A stretch of DNA of 64,000 nt, from the NCBI GenBank assembly GCA_949825025.1, contig OX463781.1:40003150-40067149 (forward strand). The letters are read 5' to 3'. Position 1 is the stretch's first letter. Each line of letters starts with the position of its first letter. Of this stretch, positions 40,780-56,544 are shown one piece after another. A program made the translations under genes and the position numbers. The stretch comes from Siphlonurus alternatus (lineage: Eukaryota; Arthropoda; Insecta; Ephemeroptera; Siphlonuridae). Under the pieces are notes generated by a model. It made no database searches. It was given only the letters and a program-made list of their open reading frames with translations, and was not told the DNA's origin.

Positions 40780-42707
40780 TTAAAGCCGCTCTCGCCATAA
40801 AAGTGTCATTGCAATATATTACAGTGTGTGCAATTAATAAAGACAATATTATCTACGAAAGAATAACAATAAAAACTTATTAAATATAATCAAGCAGAAC
40901 ATTTCCTATTTAAATTGAAATTATGTCTCATATATATGTATTTTTTTATTCATTGCATAATAATGTATTTTTTTACATTTTTTTTTATGGCTGATCTGAT
41001 TAAAAAGTCTTGTACTTAAACCCAAACTTGTATTGTAATATGTATTTTCTGAATAAAAGCCATTTGAATTTGAATCTGAATCAGTATATAGTATACAGTA
41101 TTTCCATAAATTTGAATACATGATGTAGTACATCTCCAACCTATAACATAAAAAAATTTCTAGATAGAATCAAAGAATCAAATTGTTAAGCAAGTGATGT
41201 AATTTTAATTAATATTGAAAAATAAATATAATAATTTCATATCCTAAATAATGTTTTTTTTATAATAAAAAAGTTTACGTAACTAAAGCATAGTTACCAC
41301 GTATATACTATAGAATTTTACTAAATCCCTCCAATTCTCTCTCATAGTATATTAATATAGTACTTGATTATTCCTAAATTTGTAATGCTGGAACAATATA
41401 GCAGCATGTCACAGCATGTTCATTGTTGATTACATGGGGTAGGCGAGGAGACGTCATTACACGGTGGCTAACGACCAGGCGGGCGGTTCACAGCGGCCAT
41501 TTAAACCAACACAACATAGCTCATAGTCAAAATTGATATCGATTTCAATTTCTGACTCTCTAATCTAACTTTGCGGCAAAACAAAACACCATAGTAATTA
41601 TTTTATATTCATTCATACTCTATCTTATCAATTTATAAACATAATATGTTAAATATATAATTAAGTAAGTATAAAAAAATTATTATTAAAAATAATGCGC
41701 TTTATAACAAATCGTTTCTCGTCCGTAATAATGATCGAGCCATATTAGTATCTCATGTACATGCAATAATTAGCTATCAGGTGAGTGCAATTAAGAGCTG
41801 CAAATAGGTATAAAATAAATAGCTCAATATTAAAGTTACTTGAAATAGCAGATAACTCATTATTGCATACAAGATCGTGGTAGCAGGTAGCTCATTAAAT
41901 TGCGGATGAATGATGAAATATATATATATACATAATGTACATGCACTTACTATATAAAATATATAATAATTATTGCAGTTAAAGGCAATGCAATTAATAA
42001 AAACTATTATGTAGTTTAATTACAATTTTTGTCTTAGCATTTGTGATTTTTTTTTCTTTTTTCATTAGAATTCTATAAGCTGCAGCTTTAGTTTAAATTA
42101 TTAAATGTATTGTAAATTCGATTTCATATTAGAATTACAGTTATAGTTGATGTAATTCCATAAAATAAATAAACTTAATATTCTCAATTTGAGATCTATG
42201 GAAGTTTTGCTATAAAAACTAATAGATATATAAATTATAATAACATGTATACGCACATATCATATTATTATTGTTTTAAAAGAAATATAAATTTAATTTA
42301 TAACGAAACTATTCTTATTCAAGTATAAAAACTTTACTGTTTGTTTATTTAACATTTTAAAAGCTTGTTAAAAAAACATATTTTATATTTCCTTGCGGCT
42401 ATATCAATAATATTTATAAAAGTTGGTAGCACACAGCTGAGATACCAGACGTGAGCATTCAATCTCTTTGTATTCTCTATACTTTTCACTTAAGTTGTTG
42501 TAATAGTTTTTTTAAACTTTTGACTTCCCATCAATTAAAGTAGCTTTACTGAAGGCATTGTACGTAATAGAACGAGATCACGTATGGCTACACTGTTGTT
42601 TCGAATGGCCAGCCATGAGGGTACGTGCTAGCTGGCTAGACTTTCCGGGGGCTTGGGTAGCCGCGAGCAGGCCATCGCTCAATTTGGAAAACATTATCTA
42701 GGATACT

Positions 42708-42708
<1 letters not shown>
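40780..42708. other. AT-rich intronic spacer with a LINE tail
   Basis: About 41030-41085 (AATAAAAGCCATTTGAATTT, then GAATCTGAATC) looks like the bare 3' tail of a TTGAAT-type LINE. The rest is AT-rich. The GC-richer patches at about 41440-41510 and 42590-42690 have no recognised content. Confidence 0.5.
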
Positions 42709-42784
<76 letters not shown>

Positions 42785-42786
42785 GA

Positions 42787-42819
<33 letters not shown>

Positions 42820-42869
42820 TATTTTCTGTCTATTGGCTCTGTAACTTCTTCACTTGTAGTGATCTCTCT

Positions 42870-42948
<79 letters not shown>
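42709..42948. repeat. Two (CT)n microsatellites
   Basis: (CT)n at about 42709-42802 with CA units after it, and a second tract at about 42877-42946 with a C-run before and CA units after. The segments following each tract are similar (CACACACACTATTT, then TCTATTGGCTCT or TCTGTTGGCTCT), so the pair looks like a local duplication. Confidence 0.9.
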
Positions 42949-42950
<2 letters not shown>

Positions 42951-42983
42951 CACACACACTATTTGTCTATCTGTTGGCTCTTT

Positions 42984-43200
42984 AAGGGGGGTCACACACT
43001 GCCTTCGTATTGCATCGTATGGTATCGCATAACTTCGTATGATAAAAATGATTTAGAACCGGTTTTAAATGAGAAACGTACGATCGCATGCGATACGATA
43101 TGAAACGAAGTTGTGCGCGCGCGTATACCTGATCGTATTAGGTCCTTAATTTTTTTATCATACGCTGTAAAATCATGCGATTGTGTGTGAGACAGCCCTA
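42984..43200. mobile_element. MITE with TGTGTGAGACAG ends, copy 1
   Basis: Left end AAGGGGGGTCACACACTGCC and right end GTGTGTGAGACAGCCCT are imperfect inverted repeats. The interior repeats TCGTATCGCATG-like words. A second copy is at 60299-60513, sharing CGATCGTACGTTTCTCATTT-like and AGAACCGG segments. Confidence 0.65.
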
Positions 43201-45465
<2,265 letters not shown>

Positions 45466-45560
45466 TTGCCTCAACTGGACCCTGTCGTACTGGAGTGCTG
45501 GTCACAAGTGACTTCATTTAGCTTTTTGGCTGTTCGTGGACTCGACCTAGCATTAACATC
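45466..45560 (-). repeat. SINE 3' tail fragment
   Basis: On the - strand, ATGCTAGGTCGAGTCCACGA then AAATGAAGTCACTTGTGACC matches the tail of the SINE at 61770-62110 (ATGCTAGGTCGGATTTACGA, TCAGTCACTTGTGACC). It lies about 365 bp beyond the body at 45924-46195. The two may be one SINE split by an unidentified insertion at about 45565-45923. Confidence 0.65.
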
Positions 45561-45923
45561 AGCTTAACGTAAAACAACTCAATTCTTCTTGACCTGTAGC
45601 GGCAAAAGAAAAACAATTGTAGGCCATGCAGACATACCTTTTGGTCCATTTGAGATGTATTTCACATTACGTGGTAACTTTTTGGCACTACTTAATGGTC
45701 TTTGAGCAAATTGGAATTGTTTAAACGGTCAATAAATGTTTACCTGTCTACCCTTTTTACTAAAAAATACTTTATTCTACACTTGAATTTTTTTTCGAAG
45801 AAAGTTATAGATTTTTTAAGTTCAAATTTTTTCCATAAATTATCATTAGTGGTAGTGCACTTTCAAAAAAACTTTCCTTTGGCCTGCTGTAATCATACTT
45901 TCTCTTCGAAGGATTATATACCA

Positions 45924-46195
45924 ATCATTGCTTAGGATATTGTATAGCCTATCCCTCCCAAACTGGGGTGGCAATGGTCTAATAGCAATCCATCCCAATA
46001 TTGTCTAGTTGAGGCTGAGGGAACCATGAAAACCTCAGTCAAGATAGTCAACAATTTAGTGGAGGATGCCATCAATCAACTTTCGGATGCACGAGTAGTC
46101 ATTAGTTAATTACCATGTGAAAAAGTCAGGTGGCACTCATGGTATCGAACTCTGGACTTTCCCACGCCCATATCATTCACTGTGTCAAGTGCTTA
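45924..46195 (-). mobile_element. SINE with a tRNA-like head
   Basis: Read on the - strand, the head carries an A-box-like CTTGACACAGTGAATGATAT and a B-box-like CCAGAGTTCGATACC (46155-46141). The body CTTGACTGAGGTTTTCATGG, CCCTCAGCCTCA, TGGGATGGATTG and CCACCCCAGTTTGG is shared with 61770-62110 and, in part, with 28590-28830. Confidence 0.75.
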
Positions 46196-46630
46196 AATTA
46201 TTTACAATCAAATGACCCAAAAAACGAGAATATGCATGATTATTTATTTTACAATAAAACCACACTACCCCTATAATATACAAGTCCCTAAAGAATTGAA
46301 TTTCTTTCTATCCCATTTTTTGTACAATAAATTTCCATTGAAAATTTTCAATAACACTTTTTATTTGACCTTATTTTTTTGTTTTTAGCTGCATTCAGTA
46401 GGGCAGTATTGATTCAATAGAAGGAAAAAATATCATGCATGGCATACATAGGCAACAGTAGCAGCGTGCTGGTAGGCAGTTTGTGTTTATTCAAGCCTAG
46501 CTAGTCAACTTCCCTTGTGGACTGTTTAGCACTCCCTTTCTGACACCGGCAAGTAAGCAGCAGGCAAGCGGCTTGTTTTCTCCCCCTTGCTCGGAAATCC
46601 CGGGCCACAAGCTTACCGCAGTGACAGCTT
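46196..46630. other. Intronic spacer
   Basis: AT-rich on the left, with a GC-richer patch at about 46480-46620 that shows no recognisable exon or RNA. Confidence 0.5.
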
Positions 46631-46826
46631 ACTGTAAAGTTTAATTAATTTAAAAATTCCCTCCGGAAGTAACCAGAAATAAATTATTTCTAACCTTCAA
46701 ATTGTATTTTAATATTAAAATTTCACAAATAAGTCAAAATTTAAACAGAAAAATCGAGCATCAATGATAGAAACATCTTATTTCCGGCTACTTCCGGATG
46801 GAATATTATATAAATTTGACTATAGG
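46631..46826. repeat. MITE-like element, CCGGAAGT family, copy 3
   Basis: Starts ACTGTAAAGTTTAATTAATT with CCTCCGGAAGTAACCAGAAA. Closes with TTTCCGGCTACTTCCGGATG and TAAATTTGACTAT. The arms are inverted complements. Related to 1071-1286 and 16222-16430. Confidence 0.65.
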
Positions 46827-49138
46827 TACCGTGCTCACGTGATGATAGTAGCCCAGCGTGGTGTGTCAATACTGTGTGCGTGTGGGGCGTGCGCGAGTCA
46901 AGTGCAACATTACCGGGGGCCACTGGCCTGCTTGACTCCAGCTCACCTAGAGGAGTATTTTAGAGGAACGTTTGATTATGACCACCAAATTAAAATTTAA
47001 ATATGTGTGTTTAGGATTATAGTTAGTTACAGTACCTTTATTTAATTAAATTTTACCCCAAATAAGGATTAAATATAATATACTGTCATGCAAGGTTCTA
47101 GAGACCAGAGAGGTGCCGCCACGGGTGAATTTCGCTCGTCTTCTGTCCTGTTTTCATTTTGAACCGTTTTTGAACAGTTTTGGCACGAAATTTAAAAATG
47201 TTAGTATCTGCCATTATAGATTTCAAATTTCGTGCGCAAACTGTTCAAAACGGAAATGACTAAATCAACTTCCTGTTAACGCCCGTGTCAGCACCATACC
47301 TAATAGAGCCACCATGCTGTCATGTATAATCGTTGTTTCTGAAAAATTCCATTAAGAAGACTTGCTATTCGATGTGATATACAGTTCTCAAAGTTAAAAA
47401 ATTGGAATATAATATATGCGTTAGAAGCTAATACAGTATCATTTCCAATTTTTAACTTAATGAACTGTACACACAGAGCATGGTGAAGCAAGGTGATTAA
47501 TAAGGCTGCAAAAGGAAACTTTCAGAGGTGATGATTGTACTAAGCTATAGTGTTAAAATACGAAGCAGGAAAATTATCTATCATATATTCTGTGATCATT
47601 ATAAGTTTGTCTATTTCAAAACAATGTATTGTCTACTTTGAATTTTTAATACACTAAGCAGCCCAGATCTTAAAATTTATCACAATTGAGGTGGAACACG
47701 AATGTACAGTCTTTGTAAAAAATAATTGGATACACGCTTCACCATATCATGCTCAATAATACCTTTTTTTATAAGTTTGAAAATCTTTAAAATACTACGT
47801 TTTTATGTTTTAATTATCATACTTGAGCACTGGAAAAATGAAATTAAATTACACCTAATAATAAATTAAAGGTTCTCTAGCTATCAATATTGTATTCGAA
47901 TAAAAATAAAATCGGTTTTTCATTCTTAATTAATTTACCAATAAGTTTCGATTTCTCAATCGATTTTTTGGATTTTAACAAAGAAAATATCTTCTATTCA
48001 TCATTCATCATGTGGTGCAATTATAAAACATAATTTGGTTTTATACCAATAAATGAATAAATTATCTTTATTTAAACATAAATTTCCCGTTCACAAAAAA
48101 CACAATTGTTTCATTAAAAAATAAGAATATTTGCAATTAATCATTAATTCTCTTTAAAACTCATACATCAAAATTATTTTGAAACGGTACAATTTTAAAA
48201 CAGTAAACAAAAATAATTATAAATAGTATTGAAAATAACCATGCAACATTTTAATTCTTTTAACCAAAATGTACTTTAAAAACATCTAAGCTTATATAAT
48301 AAACTTTAGTATTAATTAAGTTCTTTAAGGGGTTGATATTTTAATCTCAAATTTATTCTAGTATTAAAACAGTTTGATGTTGTTTGGAATATAAAAGTGC
48401 AACAATCATTATGGAAAGCCTCCCCATTCTTATCATGCATCACTTGTGATTGACGTGCGGCTTTGGCGAGATCAAATCTCATCCCTCCGTCATTTACTTC
48501 GTGAGTCAAAATCATCACAGAAAACCATTTGCATTGTGAGTCAAATTCATCATTCAAAACTAGTACCAGATGGTTAAAGATAAATCGAAAGTCAGTTTTA
48601 ACGTATTATGTAGGTATAATGTTTATTATATCTTTAGTCATGTTTATGATAATAACTAATAACTATACCCGTATCTAAAACCTGGTCGTGCATTGGATTT
48701 AATAATTTTTTTTCAATCACAAAGTAAAAAAAAAAAAAAAAAAAAATGAAGCATATTATATCAAAAATAGTATTTTTTTTTTTGTAATAAAGTCACAGTC
48801 ACATTAGAAAAAAAAAGGAGTCTTTTTCTAATGTTTCATTGTTTTTCTTTTATATTGCTATTAAAAATGGCTTTGAGTTGTTAGTGCTAGAGTCCATATT
48901 ATGGACTTCCACCATTAACATTATACTTTATTTTCAACGATCTGTGCTTGTATATGTGAAATAAAAGAATAAACAACAACAAGCTTCAGCAATGTTAATT
49001 TATCGATAAAAATGCAACACTGTATGTGAATTAAATTGGCTGTAATAAAGTTGACTGGATAGAAAATAAATATGATAGCTATGATGACTCGTCAAAGAGG
49101 CAGAATCAAGCACATAAAAACTTTTACCTATAAGTATT
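46827..49138. other. Intronic spacer with two hairpins and a possible LINE tail
   Basis: A hairpin at 47164-47252 pairs TGAACAGTTTTGGCACGAAA with TTTCGTGCGCAAACTGTTCA. A larger one at about 47311-47500 pairs CACCATGCT with AGCATGGTG and, inside, ACAGTTCTCAAAGTTAAAAA with TTTTTAACTTAATGAACTGT. Its right flank, GATTAATAAGGCTGCAAAAG, resembles the hairpin at 57815-57883. 48870-48982 ends GAAATAAAAGAATAAACAAC like a retroelement tail. No gene is recognised. Confidence 0.5.
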
Positions 49139-49295
49139 GGGCGCGATTCACGAAGCAGTTAGCAAGGTTTTAACCACGTTTAGCTTAACCACGTTAAAAC
49201 TATACCTGTTTTACGTGTTTTTAAAATCACTTGGCTAAACGTGGTTAAGCTAAATGCGGATAAAAACCTGAATAACTCTTTCGTGAATCGCCCCT
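49139..49295. mobile_element. Palindromic MITE, GATTCACGAA family
   Basis: Ends GGGCGCGATTCACGAAGCAG and TCTTTCGTGAATCGCCCC. The interior pairs TTTAGCTTAACCACGTTAAA with GGCTAAACGTGGTTAAGCTA. Confidence 0.8.
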
Positions 49296-50550
49296 ATTAA
49301 GTTTATTTATATAACTTAATATCAGTATTGCAACAAACGGAATTTGACACCCCAAATTTAAATTAATACAATGGTTATGGTAAAATGTGTAATTATATTT
49401 ATGACAATTTATTTATAACCAAAATTTGTGTATTCAATAATGGAATTTTTTTTTATTATTTGTTTTTAGGTTAGTTAATATTTTAAATTTGAAGTTTTCA
49501 AAATTTGCAAAAAAGCATTTTATAAAATTTTATACACTCATTGTCAATAAAACAGCCTAGTTTAGATGTGTTTAAATCAGAAAGTTTCTTTTCAGTCACA
49601 TAAATAAACTTATTATCATGAATGAATAGCCAGTAAACGTCATTAAATAGAGAATGTGATGACACGTTTTAAACTTGCTATATAAATCAATGACACTACC
49701 ATATACACTAATGTAAGATAAATATACAACTTATCATTGAATTATATGGTAGTGACAATTGCCTCACATTTTAAATGAAATCACATTTATATGAAAGCAA
49801 TGATAAGTTATACAAACATTTTGGTGTATTTATTTAGTGCTGACACCACCAACATATAAATTACTATGATGGTGGTTCACCCATTCATTTAGTGGTACGT
49901 TGGTGTGTTAATGATGTTTTACATTACCACGTTTAAATACGAACCCTTTTATTATTATTATAGCATCGTCCCAACAGATTGTAACAAATTTAATGAAAGT
50001 TATGAATATAATCATAATAAATATGTATTTCATTTACTAATTTGTAAGTTTGCTTTATGATTATTATTATACATTAAATTTGATGATATGAATAATGCCC
50101 CATATATATTAAAGTTAGTGTATATGTAAAATACAATAATTGTCTCTTTAAGAAAACATTGAAAATGTTGTATTTATTACTAGTTGTTTTTACATTTTTT
50201 TTATTTAATTTTAACCTTATACATTATTGTCCAGCCAAAGCTTTAAATATTTAAAGCTTGCCGGCTGGTGCAAATTATACACATTGAATAATATTTTAAA
50301 ATCAATCAAATTTGAAATTGTTATTTTTAATAATTATATATACAGTGAATTATTTTAAATTCAAACTGTTTTATTTATTAACTATCTTGTGTAATCATTA
50401 CAAAGAAAATTGCAAGATATTTAAAAAGAGAAGAATAATGTATAATTATTTTAAAAAAATATGACAAACAAGCTGGATACATACGATTTTCAAATTCAAA
50501 CTAATATCTCATTATAAAAAATTTTAACAAACTGATGTAGGATAGCATAA
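49296..50550. other. AT-rich intronic spacer with small palindromes
   Basis: About 49687-49755 has ACACTACCATATACA paired with TATATGGTAGTG. 50231-50268 is a palindrome (CCAGCC, AAGCTTTAAATATTTAAAGC, GGCTGG). No gene is recognised. Confidence 0.55.
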
Positions 50551-50785
50551 TGGAGTATCAACCTCAAAATTTTTTTATCACAGAAATGGATAGAAGGTGC
50601 AAAGTTAAACAAATAGCCGAAAAAAGAGCAAGATTATAAAACCTGACCTCGCCAAAAAAAATTAGCATACTTCCTGGACTCAGTAATGTCTAAAAATTAA
50701 ATCAGAGTAGCATAAATTTGCAACCTCTATCCATTTCAGCAAAGAAAAAAAAAATCGAGATTGAGATTGATTTTCCATTCTAAAA
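50551..50785. mobile_element. Inverted-repeat MITE, 'GGATAGAAGGTGC' family
   Basis: Left end ATGGAGTATCAACCTCAAAA with AATGGATAGAAGGTGCAAAG. Right end AAATTTGCAACCTCTATCCA, then TCGAGATTGAG. The interior shares ACCTCGCCAAAA with the copy at 59052-59373. Confidence 0.75.
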
Positions 50786-52076
<1,291 letters not shown>

Positions 52077-52351
52077 TGATGTTGCGTACCTATTTTTTTT
52101 TGCCAGCATCAACTTCAATTTTGGTACACATTCTATAACGTAACTTTGCAATCCAAGCTCATGACCATGGCAGATCGAAAGAAAAAATAATTAATATCTG
52201 AATTTTTACTTTAGCGTTGTTAACTTCAATCATATTAAATCAATGATAATAATTTTAATAACAAATAAATTTAATATTAAAGTAATCAGTTAAATATAAA
52301 TTTCAAGCAATCAGTAATTTTTTCTTTTAAATTAATTAAAATTTGCATTAA

Positions 52352-52686
52352 AGGGATACAGGCCTCAAATTAAAAAAATTGACAGTCACAGAGAGTTGCT
52401 TTAATTGACAATCAACATTTTGATTATATTTTCCGTGCGCGATGCAGCTGCATGAGCGGGGGCTGCAAAGTAAGGATGCAGGTCCTTGATGACGTCAAAA
52501 AACATGGCAGCATATGTATGGCTGTGCGTTGTGACGTCATTTTGACGTCATCATGGACCTGCATCCTTACTTTGCAGTCCCCGCTCATGCAGCTGCATCG
52601 CGCACATAAAAAATATCCGAATGTTGATTGTCAACTCAAGCAACTCTCTGTGACAGTCAAATTTTGAATTTGAGGCCTGTATCCCT
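52352..52686. mobile_element. 335-bp hairpin MITE, TTAA target
   Basis: TTAA at 52348-52351 and 52687-52690 flanks AGGGATACAGGCCTCAAATT and its inverted complement. The arms remain near-complementary through GCATGAGCGGGGGCTGCAAA to a loop near 52505-52525, with TGACGTCA motifs on both sides. It resembles a piggyBac-type MITE by target, and its sequence is unrelated to the pair at 40416 and 62121. Confidence 0.82.
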
Positions 52687-53269
52687 TTAAAACTACAAAC
52701 GTATATATGAAAGTATACTATTTCTAATGAATGAATGTTTGATGAGTGCCAAACATATTTGTTATTTAATTATAAAATATTTGGTGTATTAATTACCTTT
52801 TGTCAACATTAAGGAATTTTTCTGAATTTATAAGTCATTATTAATTATTTACCTGTAGTTCAAACAAAATTAGTAATTTCAGTGATAATTTAGAAGAAAT
52901 TTTGAACTAAATTATGAAAAAAATAACATAAATTATTTTCTTCTTTCATTCACAATTTAAATTAAAATATAATAAAGAAGATTTTAATATTACATTTTTA
53001 AATATTACTATAAATAATAAAATTATTGTTCTTACAATTATAAAAAACTACTAGTAAACTTTTAAAATATCATCAATTTATAGAACAAAAAGGTGTTAAA
53101 ATGATTAACGTTGCTTAGTTATCATGAACACAATGATAGTGTTGAGAAGTGTAATAAATGTTTTGTGAGAAATAATTTATGGTGACATCTAGCACCTAAT
53201 ACCCTCTAACTTGATCATTGTTCGCTATTCTAATGTACAGTAGATAAGCTCTCGGATGGAGAGAATGAC
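52687..53269. other. AT-rich intronic spacer
   Basis: I see nothing recognisable. Confidence 0.6.
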
Positions 53270-54176
<907 letters not shown>

Positions 54177-54495
54177 ATACAGTATCAACCTCAAATATTT
54201 TTATTTCAAAAATGGTGAAAAGTTATGTTACTCTGTTTTTTTTTTTATATTTTTTAGAGCCTGGGAAGTATTGCTAAAAAGTTTTGGCAAGGTTTTTGAA
54301 CCCACGCCCCTTTTAGGTCCTATCCTTTCATTAAGAAAGGCGTCAAGAGGCGTCGCTTTCTCTGTAATTTCAATAATTTTATAAAAATAGTTCCCGGACG
54401 CTAAAAAATTTGAAAAAATATCAGAGTATCATAAATTTGCACCTTCTATCCATTTCTGCAATGTAATATTTTTTTTTAGGTCGATACTCCATTCA
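54177..54495. mobile_element. Inverted-repeat MITE, 'GGATAGAAGGTGC' family
   Basis: Left end ACAGTATCAACCTCAAATAT; right end AGGTCGATACTCCATT after TTGCACCTTCTATCCATTTC. The centre (GGTCCTATCCTTTCATTAAG, then AAGAGGCGTCGC) and ATAGTTCCCGG are shared with the copies at 59052 and 63266. Confidence 0.78.
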
Positions 54496-54894
54496 AAATT
54501 TTAGATTACAAATCTTACAATTTTAACTAACGTCACGAGGCGAGTCATTTTGTACTTAAAGTCTAGCATGGATCAATACCATCACACCCAACCTTAATAC
54601 TGTTAACACATTTTCGAGCACCGTTTACTAGCTCGCTTCACTGGATCATAAAATCGCAAGTTTACATCCTCGTGTGCACCAACTGCGCTATTTATTTAAC
54701 GTGCTGTTAAATCACTCTGGTAAGCTACGGTGCATTAGGCAATACTTTAAAGCTATCTTTACCAACCAGCGTAATTTAACTTTTCTGAAAACTAGAATAA
54801 AAAATAATTATTTTTGGCCACTATAGCTTTTTATTTTTAAAATTTCCAATGTTAAACTCCTCCCTAGTTGAAAAATTTTCATCTTCAACTCATC

Positions 54895-55110
54895 TTTTAT
54901 ACGTTTATACCTAATCTTTTTACACATCTTATTTCCTCCTCGCTCAAAGTAAGGATAAAATGAAGACATTATTTTTAAAATTTTACGAGAATAGGATAAA
55001 ATACGTAATCTCGTCTTTCTTCTTTTTTTCCCTCTAAAATGGTGCAAAATAGAACAAAAGAAGAGAGAAGAGCTTCATAGTGAATATACAAGATGAAATT
55101 TATTTCAACT
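54895..55110. repeat. Dispersed repeat, copy 2 (copy 1 at about 38735-38965)
   Basis: Shares CTAATCTTTTTACACATCTT-like, CCCTCTAAAATGGTGCAAAA and GATGAAATTTATTTCAACTC with copy 1. No terminal repeats or ORF identified, so the class is unknown. Confidence 0.55.
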
Positions 55111-55240
55111 CATTGATTAAGAAAGTGCCACCTAGTTAAATCTTAGCAAAAGAGATTATTCCTGATAGCGGACCAAACCACATTTCACTACTATCAGCTT
55201 TGAAGCTGTCCAAGTTGCATTACTTTAGGACGCTAAATGA

Positions 55241-55389
55241 GTAGCCGTCACATTTAACTGGCTCATGGTCGTGTTTGTAATACTCTCAGTCATTGGTAGC
55301 CGGTTTGTAACGAAGGATATCACTGGCCGATCCGAGCCGAATGATTCCCGAGCGCTTCCGACCATGAGCCAGTTAAATGTGACGGCTAC
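55241..55389. mobile_element. 149-bp MITE with about 30-bp terminal inverted repeats
   Basis: GTAGCCGTCACATTTAACTG with GCTCATGGTCG at the left is the exact inverted complement of CGACCATGAGC with CAGTTAAATGTGACGGCTAC at the right. A diverged copy lies in the next intron at about 56785-56895 (TCAGTCATTGGTAG, TAACGAAGGA). Confidence 0.85.
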
Positions 55390-56118
55390 TGTAGTATATA
55401 AGTCAACGCGATAAAGGGAGTTATCCTGTTTTCTCAATATAATACCACGTTTTGCATCATTGATTTAGGCTGCTGCTAACCATGCAGGTTAATGACAAAT
55501 CTGGATAACTTTATCGTGAATCATCTCCCAAAATTAATTTTAATAACATTGTTGCTAACAAGAAAACCGCCCATTCACTGTACAGTTATGGACAATAAAA
55601 ATGGGACACTTGAAATTTGAGTGAGAAAGTGAGCATTCTGAATTTAAATTGCCACACTCAATTGAAACTCAGGTGAGGTGACTTTTAGTCGTCTCTCCTT
55701 CGATTGTACTTGACCACAATAATATGCAGCGTTGCCACTCACCATTCAGCAAGAAGTGAACTATTGTTGGCCTTTTCTCACGCACGCCAAGTGTTCTAAT
55801 CTTAATGACTATAACTGTACAATTTATTTGAAAGTAGTGTGTGGTCTTTACGATGTATAAATTCATTCTTATTCGGAGTTTGAAAGTCATAAATTGTCTG
55901 AAAATATATTGTATTATAAGTGTTACAGTTATTGTTAATTAGTTTCATAATGTTTTTCATTTTTTTTTTTTTATTATTTAAGTTTTAATTTGTAGTTTTT
56001 TATATTTAATTTATGCAATTTGTAAATAGTAAATGTATAAATATTGTTCTGTGTACGCAATAACGGACTAACTCAACGTGAACTAAATATATGCTTTATG
56101 ATACCAACAAAAGTTAAA
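55390..56118. other. Intronic spacer with a possible retroelement tail
   Basis: About 55495-55535 is a GATTCACGAA-family remnant (TTTATCGTGAATCATCTCCC). 55920-56118 leads into the AAAT repeats and could be the 3' UTR of a retroelement with an AAAT tail, but no coding part is visible. Confidence 0.45.
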
Positions 56119-56305
<187 letters not shown>

Positions 56306-56357
56306 GCAGTACTATTTTACATTATGTGATATTCATGACTTTATCGTCATGTTACAG

Positions 56358-56544
56358 GGTTGAAGACCATCATCAACGCGCTGCTCCACTCGTTCAAACA
56401 GCTGGCCGAGGTAATGACGCTCACCATCTTCTGTTTGATGGTGTTCGCACTGTTCGCACTACAAGTGTACATGGGCGAGCTGCGCAACAAGTGCGTGCGC
56501 AGAGTACCAGACGTGGACAATAACACAGACATCAACTGGTTCAA
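56358..56544 (+). CDS. NaCP60E: Sodium-channel-family exon: domain I S4-S5 linker and S5 (DSC1/Nav2-like)
   Basis: A 187-bp exon between TTACAG and GTAAGT. The first two bases complete the glycine codon left by the exon at 30212-30432, and the last two (AA) begin the codon finished by the exon at 58316. The product is [19 protein letters not shown] (S4-S5 linker), then [20 protein letters not shown] (S5), then [23 protein letters not shown] of the extracellular loop. The INALLHSF and GELRNKCV stretches match DSC1, not para. The reading frame joins perfectly with both neighbours. Confidence 0.94.
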
